From Microbacterium sp. C5A9 (GTDB lineage Bacteria; Actinomycetota; Actinomycetes; Actinomycetales; Microbacteriaceae): a stretch of 64,000 bases of DNA. The notes below the pieces were generated by a model. The model did not search any database and had not been told where the DNA came from. It saw only the letters and a program-made list of their open reading frames with translations. The number at the start of each line of letters is the position of its first letter. The stretch's first letter is position 1. Position numbers and translations under genes: made by a program. The stretch is from NCBI RefSeq assembly GCF_022627955.1, contig NZ_JABXGD010000008.1, positions 1 to 64,000 on the forward strand. Reading direction: 5' to 3'. Positions 56,233 through 64,000 of this stretch are shown piece by piece.

Positions 56233-57600
56233 GTGACGGCATCCGATCAGTCGGTCGATGGGCTGTCCGATCTGGCAGAACTCATCTCGCACGAGCAGGA
56301 GTTCAGCGATGATCGGATCGATCCCACGGTGCGCAGGAGACGCCGCCGACGTGGGCTCATCATCACCGCCGTCTGCATCGTCCTGCTGCTGGCCGTGACC
56401 GGAGGCTACATCGGGTGGGCACTCACGGCCCCGGTGAACCCGCCGGCGGTGACTACCCGCGCCCCGCAGGTGCCGGTCGGCACCGCCGCCGTCGTCGCCA
56501 CGCCACCTGCCGCGGCATCGGCGATCAGCATCGCCGGCGCCGACGCCTATCTCGGCGAGGGGGCGGACGGCACGTGGTCGGCGTCCGGGACGGGCGAAGC
56601 GCTGCCGATCGCGAGCATCACCAAGCTCATCACCGCCCTCGTCATCCTCGACGCGTCGCCGCTCACGTCCGCCGATGACCCCGGGCCGACCATCACCTTC
56701 GGCAAGGCGGACCATGACCTGTACGACATGTACTACGTGCAGGGAGCGACGATCGCTCCGATGCCCACCGGCACCTCGATGTCGCTGCACGATGCCCTGG
56801 CCGCCATGCTCATCCCCTCCGCGAGCAACTACGCCGACGCACTGTCGTCGCGGATCTTCGGATCGCAGACCGCGTTCCTCAGCACGACGCGCGACTGGCT
56901 CGCATCTCACGGACTCACCGGGACGACGGTCGCGGAGCCCACGGGCATCAGTCCGCGCAACACGAGCACGCCCGCCGACCTGCTGGCCATCGCCAAGCTC
57001 GCCGCCGCGCATCCGGCGATCGCTCAGATCGTCGCGACCCCGGCGGTCTCGATCCCCGGTGCCGGCCGGCTGTACAACACCAACGGTCTTCTCGGCACCG
57101 CCGGGATCACGGGGCTGAAGACGGGGAACCTCGGCGAGGGGACGCACAATCTGCTCTACACGGCGACGCTCGACGTGGGCGCGGCCGCTCCGCTCGCGGT
57201 CACCGGCGTCGTCCTCGGAGGAGCGTCGCGCGAGTCGGTGAACGCCACCGTGGTCGCTGCACTCGAGGGCATCCGCTCCGGTTTCCACCAGGTGCCCGTC
57301 GCGACCGATGGCCAGGAGATCGGATCCATCTCGACGCCGTGGGGATCCGCCGCGACGCTGGTCATCGGCGAGAGCGCGTCGATCTTCACGTGGTCGGATA
57401 CGCCGATCGAGCTGACGATGGACATCGAGACCCCGCCGACGTACAGCGATGGCTCGGTCGTGGGCAGTGTCACCTGGACGGCCGGGCCGAACGCCGTCAC
57501 CGTTCCCGTGACGATCTCGGGAAGCATCGACCCGCCCACCGAGTGGTGGCGACTCACTCACCCGTCCGAGCTCGGCTCCGTGACCGGAGCCGAGGACTGA
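56233..57600 (+). CDS. D-alanyl-D-alanine carboxypeptidase-like protein (S11-type)
   Basis: A 455-residue cell-wall enzyme with cytoplasmic N-terminus, one membrane span (GLIITAVCIVLLLAVTGGYI, about residues 41-60) and an outer catalytic domain. The S-x-x-K motif is S128-I-T-K131 and the K-T-G motif K296-T-G. The middle motif reads S196-A-S198 where S-x-N is expected, followed by Asn199. GTG 56233 is preferred because GAGGGG lies 6 nt before it; longer starts lack a ribosome site. A hairpin (57571-57594) sits within the last codons and may terminate transcription. Confidence 0.82.
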   Translation: MTASDQSVDGLSDLAELISHEQEFSDDRIDPTVRRRRRRRGLIITAVCIVLLLAVTGGYIGWALTAPVNPPAVTTRAPQVPVGTAAVVATPPAAASAISIAGADAYLGEGADGTWSASGTGEALPIASITKLITALVILDASPLTSADDPGPTITFGKADHDLYDMYYVQGATIAPMPTGTSMSLHDALAAMLIPSASNYADALSSRIFGSQTAFLSTTRDWLASHGLTGTTVAEPTGISPRNTSTPADLLAIAKLAAAHPAIAQIVATPAVSIPGAGRLYNTNGLLGTAGITGLKTGNLGEGTHNLLYTATLDVGAAAPLAVTGVVLGGASRESVNATVVAALEGIRSGFHQVPVATDGQEIGSISTPWGSAATLVIGESASIFTWSDTPIELTMDIETPPTYSDGSVVGSVTWTAGPNAVTVPVTISGSIDPPTEWWRLTHPSELGSVTGAED

Positions 57601-57638
57601 GGCAGCTCGGCGGGAGTCGCGGATGACGGGATCACGAG

Positions 57639-58241
57639 TCACACGCGCACCGCATCGCGGATCCCCGCCAGAAGCTTCTCTCCGATCCCCGGCACCGCGA
57701 GCAGGTCATCGACCGACTGGAAGCGGCCGTTCTCCTCACGCCACGCGATGATGCGTTCCGCCAGCGCCGGACCGATGCGAGGTAGGGTCTCGAGCGCGGC
57801 CTGATCTGCGGCGTTGAGATCGACCCGGTCGTCCGCGGGCTGGACGGCCGACGCACCGCCGACATCACCCGCCACTCCGACCACGGGCACGATGATCTGC
57901 TCGCCGTCCTCGAGTGTCCTCGCGAGGTTGACCCCCGCCAGGTCGGCGTCGTCGGTGGTGCCACCGGCGGCGGCCACGGCGTCGACCATGCGCGAATCGA
58001 GATCGAGGACGTAGAGTCCCGGATGCTCGACAGCGCCGAGCACATGCACGTAGAGCTCGCCGGAAACGGCGGATTCTTCGGCATCCGCCGTCAGCGCCAC
58101 GGATTCCGTCGGAGCCGCCTGCCCTTTGAGCAGGCCGAGGCCGACCGCACCCGACAGGACGACGAGCCCCACGATCACGGCTGCGCCGACACTCAACTGC
58201 AATCTGCGCGGTCGCGGGATGGTCGGCGGCGTCTCGGGCAT
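57639..58241 (-). CDS. comEA: Competence protein ComEA (SLBB and helix-hairpin-helix)
   Basis: DNA-binding protein thought to hand incoming DNA to ComEC. The 200 residues have one membrane segment (LSVGAAVIVGLVVLSGAVGL, about 16-35), an SLBB-type segment (VHVLGAVEHPGLYVLDLDSR) and a C-terminal helix-hairpin-helix pair (VDLNAADQAALETLPRIGPA; VPGIGEKLLAGIRDAV). It lies downstream of leuS on the minus strand. comEC, usually next, is about 5 kb away. Confidence 0.92.
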   Translation of the reverse strand: MPETPPTIPRPRRLQLSVGAAVIVGLVVLSGAVGLGLLKGQAAPTESVALTADAEESAVSGELYVHVLGAVEHPGLYVLDLDSRMVDAVAAAGGTTDDADLAGVNLARTLEDGEQIIVPVVGVAGDVGGASAVQPADDRVDLNAADQAALETLPRIGPALAERIIAWREENGRFQSVDDLLAVPGIGEKLLAGIRDAVRV

Positions 58242-58280
58242 GCCGCCACGCTAGAGCCGGGAGATCACCCCTGGAACGCC

Positions 58281-58320
58281 GCGTGCCGCTGCCCGTGGAC
58301 AACCGGGGGCAGCGGCACGC
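58281..58320 (-). terminator. Hairpin between leuS and comEA
   Basis: GCGTGCCGCTGCCC (58281-58294) and GGGCAGCGGCACGC (58307-58320) form a perfect 14-bp stem with a 12-nt loop, 13 nt after the leuS stop. There is no T-run; it could end leuS transcription or attenuate read-through into comEA. Confidence 0.6.
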
Positions 58321-58333
58321 TGTGCAGGACCGT

Positions 58334-60925
58334 TCAGTTCTTGACGACGATGCTGACGATCTTCGGTGCGCGAACGACGACCTTGACGATCTCGCGATCT
58401 CCGATCGATCGGATCACGCGCTCATCGGAACGGGCGAGCTCTTCGAGCTCGACCTCGCCGATGCGAGCAGACACCTCGAGCTGCGCACGCACCTTGCCGC
58501 CGACCTGCACGACTGCGGTCACCGTGTCCTCGAACAGCAGGACGGGGTCGGCGGAACGCCAGGTGACCAGACCGACCGACGGCTCGTGGCCGAGAGTCTC
58601 CCACATCTCCTCCGCGGTGTGCGGGGCGATGAGATCGAGCATCACCGCGACGGTCTCGGCGGCTTCGCGAACAGCCGGGTCGCCGGCGCCACCGGCACCG
58701 TCGATGGTCTTGCGCGTGATGTTCACCAGCTCCATCAGCCGAGCGACCAGCACGTTGAACTTCGTCTGCTCCACCAGCGCGGGCGCCTCGGACAGCAGCT
58801 TGTGCGTGGCACGTCGCAGGGCCGCGTCGCCACCGGCGAACACGACATCGACCGGGCTGGAGACCTCGTGCGCGATGCGCATCGCACGCGACAGGAACTT
58901 CTGGGCACCGGTCGTCGACACGTCCGCCCAGTCCTTGTCGTCTTCCACCGGGCCGGCGAAGGCGAGACCCACGCGCAGCGCGTCGGCGCCGTGGGCGTCG
59001 AGCTCCTCCTGGAAGAGCACGAGGTTGCCCTTGCTCTTCGACATCTTCTGCCCGTCGAGCAGCACCATTCCCTGGTTGATCAGGTTCGAGAACGGCTCGG
59101 TGAAGTCGATGAGCCCCATGTCGAAGAGCACCTTGGTGATGAAGCGCGCGTACAGCAGGTGCAGGATCGCGTGCTCGACACCGCCGATGTACGAGTCGAC
59201 CGGAGCCCATCGAGCGGCCTGGGCCGGATCGAACGCCACGGTGTCGCTGTTCGGCGACAGGAACCGCAGGAAGTACCACGAGCTGTCGACGAACGTATCC
59301 ATGGTGTCGGGGTCACGCAGCACCGGCTCGCCCGACACGGGATCGACGGTGCGCACCCAGCTCTCCGCGCCGCCCAGCGGCGAAGTGCCCTTCGGCTTCA
59401 GGTCGAGACCCTCGACGCTCGGCAGCTTCACCGGCAGCTTGTCCTCGGGGACAGCGATGATGCTTCCGTCTTCGGCGTGCAGCATCGGGATCGGGGTGCC
59501 CCAGAAGCGCTGACGCGAGATCAGCCAGTCGCGCAGACGATAGTTCTTCGCGGCGCGGCCGGTGCCCGATGCCTCGAGCTGCTCGATGGCGCGCGCGATC
59601 GCGTTGCGCTTCGAGAGCCCGTTGAGGGCGCCCGAGTTGATCATGCGGCCCTCGCCGGTGAGCGCGATGCCGGTCGATGCCGGATTCTGCTCGTCGATGG
59701 CGGCACCGGTGTCGATCGGCACGCCCTCGTCATCGACCTCGATCACGGGCATGGCACCGGTGATCGGAGCGGTCGTGTCGACCACGACCTTCACAGGCAG
59801 GTCGAAGGCGCGGGCGAAGTCCAGGTCGCGCTGGTCGTGCGCGGGAACGGCCATGACCGCGCCGTGACCGTAGTCGGCGAGCACGTAGTCGGCAGCCCAG
59901 ATCGGCAGCTTCTCGCCGTTGACCGGGTTGATGGCGTAGCGCTCGAGGAACACACCGGTCTTCGGACGATCCGTCGACTGACGATCGATGTCGGTGGTCT
60001 TCTGCACGTCGCCCAGGTACTTCTCGAAGCGCTCACGCACCTCGGCCGGCGCATCGGCGGCCAGCTCGGCGGCGAGATCCCCGTCGGGGGCGACGACGAA
60101 GAACGTCGCGCCGTGCAGGGTGTCGGGGCGCGTCGAGAAGACCGTGACCGGCTCTTCGCGTCCCTCGATGCGGAAGTCGACGTCGGCGCCGACCGAGCGG
60201 CCGATCCAGTTGCGCTGCATCTGCAGCACCTTGTGCGGCCAGCGTCCCTCGAGCTGGTTGAGGTCGTCGAGCAGACGGTCCGCATAATCGGTGATGCGGA
60301 AGTACCACTGGGTCAGCTTCTTCTTGACGACCTCGTAGCCGCAGCGCTCGCACCGGCCGTCGACGACCTGCTCGTTCGCCAGCACGGTCTGGTCGTTGGG
60401 GCACCAGTTGACCGGGCTCTTCTTGCGGTACGCCAGACCGCGCTCGGACATCTTGAGGAACAGCCACTGGTTCCAGCGGTAGTACTCGGGGTCGGAGGTG
60501 TGCAGCACCCGGCTCCAGTCGAACGAGACGCCGTAGGCCTCGAAGCCGACCTTCTGCTGTGCGATGTTCTGGTACGTCCACTCGCGCGGGTCGGCGCCCT
60601 GGCGGATGGCCGCGTTCTCGGCAGGCAGGCCGAACGAGTCCCACCCGATCGGGTTCAGGACGTTGTGCCCGCGGTGGCGCCAGAAACGGGCGACGATGTC
60701 GGAGTACAGGTAGTTCTCGGCGTGCCCCATGTGCAGGTCGCCGGACGGGTACGGGAACATCGCGAGGACGTACCGACGCGGCCGGGTGTCATCGTCGCCG
60801 CCGGTGAGGAACGTGCCGTTCTCCGCCCAGTACTTCTGCCACTTGGCCTGGATGGCGTGCGCCGAGGAGGACTCCTCGTCGACGGGAGAGGTGGACAGGT
60901 TCTCAGACAACGAACGCACGACCAA
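58334..60925 (-). CDS. leuS: Leucyl-tRNA synthetase
   Basis: Charges tRNA-Leu with leucine. The 863 residues carry the class I signatures HMGH in [16 protein letters not shown] (about residues 54-69) and KMSKS in [11 protein letters not shown] (about 630-640), plus the CP1 editing domain. The start is unclear: TTG 60925, GTG 60919 and TTG 60910 are open, none with a ribosome site. The conserved part begins at [11 protein letters not shown]. It follows pabB by 18 nt. Confidence 0.96.
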   Translation of the reverse strand: MVVRSLSENLSTSPVDEESSSAHAIQAKWQKYWAENGTFLTGGDDDTRPRRYVLAMFPYPSGDLHMGHAENYLYSDIVARFWRHRGHNVLNPIGWDSFGLPAENAAIRQGADPREWTYQNIAQQKVGFEAYGVSFDWSRVLHTSDPEYYRWNQWLFLKMSERGLAYRKKSPVNWCPNDQTVLANEQVVDGRCERCGYEVVKKKLTQWYFRITDYADRLLDDLNQLEGRWPHKVLQMQRNWIGRSVGADVDFRIEGREEPVTVFSTRPDTLHGATFFVVAPDGDLAAELAADAPAEVRERFEKYLGDVQKTTDIDRQSTDRPKTGVFLERYAINPVNGEKLPIWAADYVLADYGHGAVMAVPAHDQRDLDFARAFDLPVKVVVDTTAPITGAMPVIEVDDEGVPIDTGAAIDEQNPASTGIALTGEGRMINSGALNGLSKRNAIARAIEQLEASGTGRAAKNYRLRDWLISRQRFWGTPIPMLHAEDGSIIAVPEDKLPVKLPSVEGLDLKPKGTSPLGGAESWVRTVDPVSGEPVLRDPDTMDTFVDSSWYFLRFLSPNSDTVAFDPAQAARWAPVDSYIGGVEHAILHLLYARFITKVLFDMGLIDFTEPFSNLINQGMVLLDGQKMSKSKGNLVLFQEELDAHGADALRVGLAFAGPVEDDKDWADVSTTGAQKFLSRAMRIAHEVSSPVDVVFAGGDAALRRATHKLLSEAPALVEQTKFNVLVARLMELVNITRKTIDGAGGAGDPAVREAAETVAVMLDLIAPHTAEEMWETLGHEPSVGLVTWRSADPVLLFEDTVTAVVQVGGKVRAQLEVSARIGEVELEELARSDERVIRSIGDREIVKVVVRAPKIVSIVVKN

Positions 60926-60943
60926 TCTGGAGGGAAAAGGGGA

Positions 60944-62257
60944 TCAGTTCAGGATATCGGAAGCCCAGGCGCCGGGCATTTCCGCCCCGAGCGCGGCCAG
61001 CGGCGCTCGTGCCTTGGTCGCCACCTCCGCCACTTCGGATGCCGCGACCGACCGCCACGTGATCCCTCCGCCCGCACCGACCCGCGCACCGTGTCGATCG
61101 AGCACGATGCTGCGGATCACCATGGCCAGGTCGAGCGTCCCGTCGTCGCCGACGTAGCCGAAGCATCCGGAGTACACCCCGCGCGGCCCGCCCTCGAGCG
61201 TGTGCAGCTCGGTCATGGCCGACAGCTTCGGCGCCCCGGTCATGCTCCCCGCGGGGAACGTCGCCGCGAGGAGATCGCCGACGGTCGTTCCCTCAGCCGC
61301 TCTGCCGGTGACCGTGCTGACCAGCTGATGCACCGCCGGATAGGTCTCGACCGCCCAGAGCGCGTCGACACGGATCGACCCCGGCACGCACACCCGCGAG
61401 AGATCGTTGCGCATGAGATCGACGATCATGACGTTCTCGGCGCGCTCCTTCGGGTCCACCGCGAGCTCTGCGGCGAGCGCGACGTCTTCGGCGGCATCGC
61501 GCCCGCGCGGGCGTGTGCCCTTGATGGGGCGGGTGCGGATCACACCGTTCTCGGCCTGCAGGAACTGCTCGGGGCTGGCGCTCAGCAGCGACTCCCCCGC
61601 CATCCTGAGGAAGCCGCCATGGTGAGCCGGGGTGGCTGAGCGCAGACGCCGGTACACCGCCACGCCGTCGTGAACGCCGGGAACGGTGAAGCGCGTCGTG
61701 AGACAGAGCTGGTAGGCCGTCCCCGCTCGGATCAGCTCACGGCAGCGCTCGATGAGATGCGCATACTCCTCCGGCGTGTGGCGGGCGACGGCTGCAGCGC
61801 TCACCGGAGCGGAGGGCAGGACAGGTGCCGGCGCGGTCGATGCGACATAGCGCGCCCAGTCGTCCTGACTCTCTTCATCCGTCAGCACCCACACGCGTCC
61901 CACCGCATGGTCGAACGCGGCCATCCGGGTGATGCGCAGACCCGTGGTGACGGGCTCGTCAGTGGAGCGCGCAACCGGTGCCCCCGCGGACTGCGCCCCG
62001 CTCTCGTAGTCGAACCAGCCGACCCAGCCGCCGCGCAGAGGGGGACCCATCGGGTCCGCCGACGGGTCCGCGATGTCGAGCCGGATGTCATCGGGAGCGG
62101 CGGCGATCTCGCCCGTACCGATGTAGCTCCAGCCGTCCGTCGCGTCTGCTCCGGCATCCAGCCAGAAGAGGTCCTCGACGTCGGCCTCCAGGGCGACGAA
62201 GAGGGCGTCGGGGTCGACCGCGTGGGGCAGGACGCGAGCGGTCAGACGGTCGGGCAC
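60944..62257 (-). CDS. pabB: Aminodeoxychorismate synthase component I (PabB type)
   Basis: Converts chorismate with ammonia to 4-amino-4-deoxychorismate for folate synthesis. The 437 residues include the chorismate-binding fold: RTRPIKGTRPRG (the PIKGT motif with the lysine typical of PabB, not TrpE's PIAGT), RAENVMIVDLMRNDLSRV and PAGSMTGAPKLSAM. The glutamine amidotransferase (PabA) and lyase (PabC) are not nearby. The GTG is 6 nt after TAGGCT, hence leaderless. Confidence 0.9.
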   Translation of the reverse strand: MPDRLTARVLPHAVDPDALFVALEADVEDLFWLDAGADATDGWSYIGTGEIAAAPDDIRLDIADPSADPMGPPLRGGWVGWFDYESGAQSAGAPVARSTDEPVTTGLRITRMAAFDHAVGRVWVLTDEESQDDWARYVASTAPAPVLPSAPVSAAAVARHTPEEYAHLIERCRELIRAGTAYQLCLTTRFTVPGVHDGVAVYRRLRSATPAHHGGFLRMAGESLLSASPEQFLQAENGVIRTRPIKGTRPRGRDAAEDVALAAELAVDPKERAENVMIVDLMRNDLSRVCVPGSIRVDALWAVETYPAVHQLVSTVTGRAAEGTTVGDLLAATFPAGSMTGAPKLSAMTELHTLEGGPRGVYSGCFGYVGDDGTLDLAMVIRSIVLDRHGARVGAGGGITWRSVAASEVAEVATKARAPLAALGAEMPGAWASDILN

Positions 62258-62263
62258 GTTCTC

Positions 62264-62292
62264 AGCCTAGGCCTCCCCCGCTCCCGTATTCT
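62264..62292. promoter_or_regulatory. Divergent -10 boxes of pabB and the DedA gene
   Basis: TAGGCT on the minus strand (62269 to 62264) is 6 nt before the pabB GTG. TATTCT on the plus strand (62287-62292) is 6 nt before GTG 62299. The AGCCTAGGC palindrome covers the first. Only 41 nt separate the two start codons. Confidence 0.6.
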
Positions 62293-62298
62293 CAAGGA

Positions 62299-62976
62299 GT
62301 GGATGACCTGCTGCTGTGGCTGTTCGACCTGATCCAGTCGATCGACCCGGTCACGCGCACACTCATCGCCGGAGTGGCGGTGATGCTCGAGACGAGCATC
62401 CTCATCGGTCTCGTGGTTCCCGGCGACACGATCGTCATCATCGCCTCCATGGGGGTCTCCGGGCTCGTCGAGGCGATCGCGATGGTGATCGCCGTGGTCA
62501 TCGGCGCTCTGATCGGCGAGAGCATCGGCTTCTGGCTCGGGCGCTGGGTCGGGCCGCACATCCGCCAGTCGTGGATCGGTCGTCGTGTGGGTGAGGCGAA
62601 CTGGGTACGGGCGGAGAACTACCTCGCCCGTCGGGGCGGCATCGCGATCTTCCTCTCGCGCTTCCTGCCTGTGCTGCATTCTCTGGTGCCGCTCACCGTC
62701 GGCATGAGCCACTACTCGTATCGCCGCTTCATCGCCTGGACGACGCCGGCGTGCCTGCTCTGGGCCACCGCGTATGTCAGCATCACCTCGCTCGCCGCGG
62801 GCAGCTTCCGTGAGCTCGTCGACCGGGTCCACTTCGCCGGCTACGTCTTCGTCGGCATCATCGCCCTGTTCCTCGTGCTCGCCTTCGTGGGCAAGAAGGT
62901 CCTCGCCCGCCGCGAAGCCCGCCACCTCGAGGCCGGGGACGCCGACACGCAGAGCAGCGCGGACGTGAAAGACTGA
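62299..62976 (+). CDS. DedA family membrane protein
   Basis: A 225-residue inner membrane protein. Family signatures are VMLETSILIGLVVPGDTIVI (the E and PGD of the first re-entrant part), GESIGFWLGRWVGPHI, and FLSRFLPVLHSLVPLTVGM (the R-x-x-P motif, about residues 116-134). DedA proteins recycle lipid carriers or support proton-motive force. The GTG start follows TATTCT by 6 nt; AAGGAG overlaps the start. It precedes a phosphatase gene by 4 nt. Confidence 0.9.
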   Translation: MDDLLLWLFDLIQSIDPVTRTLIAGVAVMLETSILIGLVVPGDTIVIIASMGVSGLVEAIAMVIAVVIGALIGESIGFWLGRWVGPHIRQSWIGRRVGEANWVRAENYLARRGGIAIFLSRFLPVLHSLVPLTVGMSHYSYRRFIAWTTPACLLWATAYVSITSLAAGSFRELVDRVHFAGYVFVGIIALFLVLAFVGKKVLARREARHLEAGDADTQSSADVKD

Positions 62977-62980
62977 AGCA

Positions 62981-64000
62981 ATGGCTTCCGCACCCCCGGC
63001 GCCCCGGATCCACTGGTTCGCGCGTCTCGAACACCGCTTCCACGTGTGGCGAGAGGGACGAGCGCGCCGTAAAGGTCGCACGGCGACCATCCTCCCGTTC
63101 CCCGGATACGGCGGTCCCGGCTGGGTGCGCGTGGTCGGACGCGTGCTGATCGTCCCGCCACAGCGACGGACGAAGGACGGCGAACCCGCGAGTGTGCGGG
63201 GCTGGCGAAGCTTCGTCGGCATCCCGGTGAGCTTCGCGAAGGTCACGGTGCAGATCGGCGACGCGGTGCACCACGTCATCGCCGACCGCGGCGGCGTGAT
63301 CGATTCCGTGGTCGAGTCGACGCTCGAGCCCGGATGGCAGACCTTCACGTTCTCGGTCGAGGGACAGGAGCCCGTCGAGACCACGGCCTTCGTCGTCTCG
63401 GAGTCCACCCGGTTCGGCATCGTGTCCGACGTCGACGACACCGTGATGGTCACCGCTCTCCCCCGCCCGTTCATCGCCGCGTGGAACTCCTTCGTCGTCG
63501 ACGAGCATGCCCGCCTCCCCGTGCCCGGCATGGCCGTCCTGCTCGACCAGGTGCTGCGTGAGCATCCCGGCGCCCCCATGATCTACCTGTCGACGGGTGC
63601 CTGGAATGTGGCTCCCACACTGACGCGATTCCTCGGGCGCCACCTGTTCCCCGCCGGATCCATGCTCCTCACCGACTGGGGCCCGACGCATGACCGGTGG
63701 TTCCGCAGCGGCCGCGAGCACAAGCTCACCAACCTGCGCCGTCTGGCGGTCGAGTTCCCCGACATGAAGTGGCTGCTCATCGGCGATGACGGGCAGCACG
63801 ATGAGTCGATCTACTCCCAGTTCATGGACGAGCATCCCGACTCCGTCGCCGGTGTCGCCATCCGCCGCCTCCTGCCTGCCGAGGCGGTGCTGGCCGGTGG
63901 TCGTGCCGGACGCGAGCCGCACTCCGAGGACGTCGCCCCCTGGGTGAGCGCCGAAGACGGTGCCGGCCTGCGCGACCTGCTCGGCGAAGCCGGCATCCTG
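62981..64000 (+). CDS. APP1-type phosphatase domain protein (DUF2183), partial
   Basis: The frame starts at ATG 62981, 4 nt after the DedA stop, and runs off the window at 340 residues. The phosphatase domain has GIVSDVDDTVMVTALPR (DxDxT catalytic pair, about residues 146-162), YLSTGAWNVAPTLTRFL, TDWGPT and LLIGDDGQHDESIYSQF (about 266-282). This resembles phosphatidate phosphatase App1 catalytic domains; the substrate in bacteria is not settled. The N-terminal 140 residues form a beta-rich domain typical of the bacterial members. The end is missing. Confidence 0.85.
   Translation, partial: MASAPPAPRIHWFARLEHRFHVWREGRARRKGRTATILPFPGYGGPGWVRVVGRVLIVPPQRRTKDGEPASVRGWRSFVGIPVSFAKVTVQIGDAVHHVIADRGGVIDSVVESTLEPGWQTFTFSVEGQEPVETTAFVVSESTRFGIVSDVDDTVMVTALPRPFIAAWNSFVVDEHARLPVPGMAVLLDQVLREHPGAPMIYLSTGAWNVAPTLTRFLGRHLFPAGSMLLTDWGPTHDRWFRSGREHKLTNLRRLAVEFPDMKWLLIGDDGQHDESIYSQFMDEHPDSVAGVAIRRLLPAEAVLAGGRAGREPHSEDVAPWVSAEDGAGLRDLLGEAGIL

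Noticed and set aside
58283..61639. A plus-strand open frame of 1118 codons
   Set aside because: Antisense to leuS and pabB with no domain motifs.
60944..62257. TrpE (anthranilate synthase) instead of PabB
   Set aside because: The PIKGT motif with lysine is typical of PabB, and no trp genes are nearby.

Overview
The window looks like chromosomal DNA of a high-GC actinobacterium, most likely family Microbacteriaceae and close to Microbacterium. The evidence is the GC-rich codon use throughout, OpcA beside Zwf, a class-2 actinobacterial LeuA, RecO and UppS starts typical of the group, two DUF1990 proteins, and many genes whose start codon lies 6-7 nt after a TANNNT box (leaderless genes). No phage, insertion sequence, CRISPR array or rRNA was seen.

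Layout. (1) 1-8.7 kb: the end of a Thr/Pro-rich surface-type protein, then a six-gene sugar-phosphate operon tkt-tal-pgi-zwf-opcA-pgl. Most of its junctions are start/stop overlaps. (2) 8.7-11.3 kb: a DMT transporter divergent from def, a septum-formation-type lipoprotein, and tRNA-Asn. (3) 11.3-22 kb: a minus-strand dus-dgt-dnaG-ABC ATPase run, a gpx/phosphotransferase pair, an FrnE-type oxidoreductase, a tandem pair of P-loop kinases that overlaps uppS tail to tail, recO, and a divergent TRIC/UPF0126 channel. A REP-like palindrome lies between that channel and leuA. (4) 22-27.8 kb: leuA with an apparent leucine leader peptide (leuL) and leader RNA structure, a lipoprotein, an MDR oxidoreductase, and a sigma factor / membrane protein / secreted I36-like protein operon. 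(5) 27.8-40.7 kb: the housekeeping cluster hrcA-dnaJ-rsmE, HIT-phoH-ybeY-CNNM-era, then hemW, two DUF1990 genes and lepA. A carboxylesterase gene divergent from hrcA is broken by a 28-bp tandem duplication. (6) 40.7-48.7 kb: an oligopeptide-type ABC importer (permease, permease, double ATPase, binding protein), an alpha/beta hydrolase and an MFS transporter. (7) 48.8-64 kb: rpsT, holA and comEC, then about 5 kb of opposite-strand genes (FeS photolyase, FAD oxidoreductase, D,D-carboxypeptidase, with a possible 48-aa membrane protein on the minus strand), then comEA, leuS, pabB, a DedA protein and an APP1-type phosphatase cut by the window end.

How the genes connect. The first operon covers the oxidative and non-oxidative pentose phosphate pathway. 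hrcA carries a CIRCE operator and so probably represses itself and dnaJ. leuA is probably controlled by translation of leuL: the leucine codons are perfectly complementary to the bases in front of the leuA start. The sigma-factor operon has a candidate ECF-type promoter, which would make it self-activating. The most noteworthy items are the leuL/leuA leader, the esterase duplication, the split of comEA from comEC, and the number of leaderless starts. All functional calls rest on motifs and recall of families; no database search was possible.
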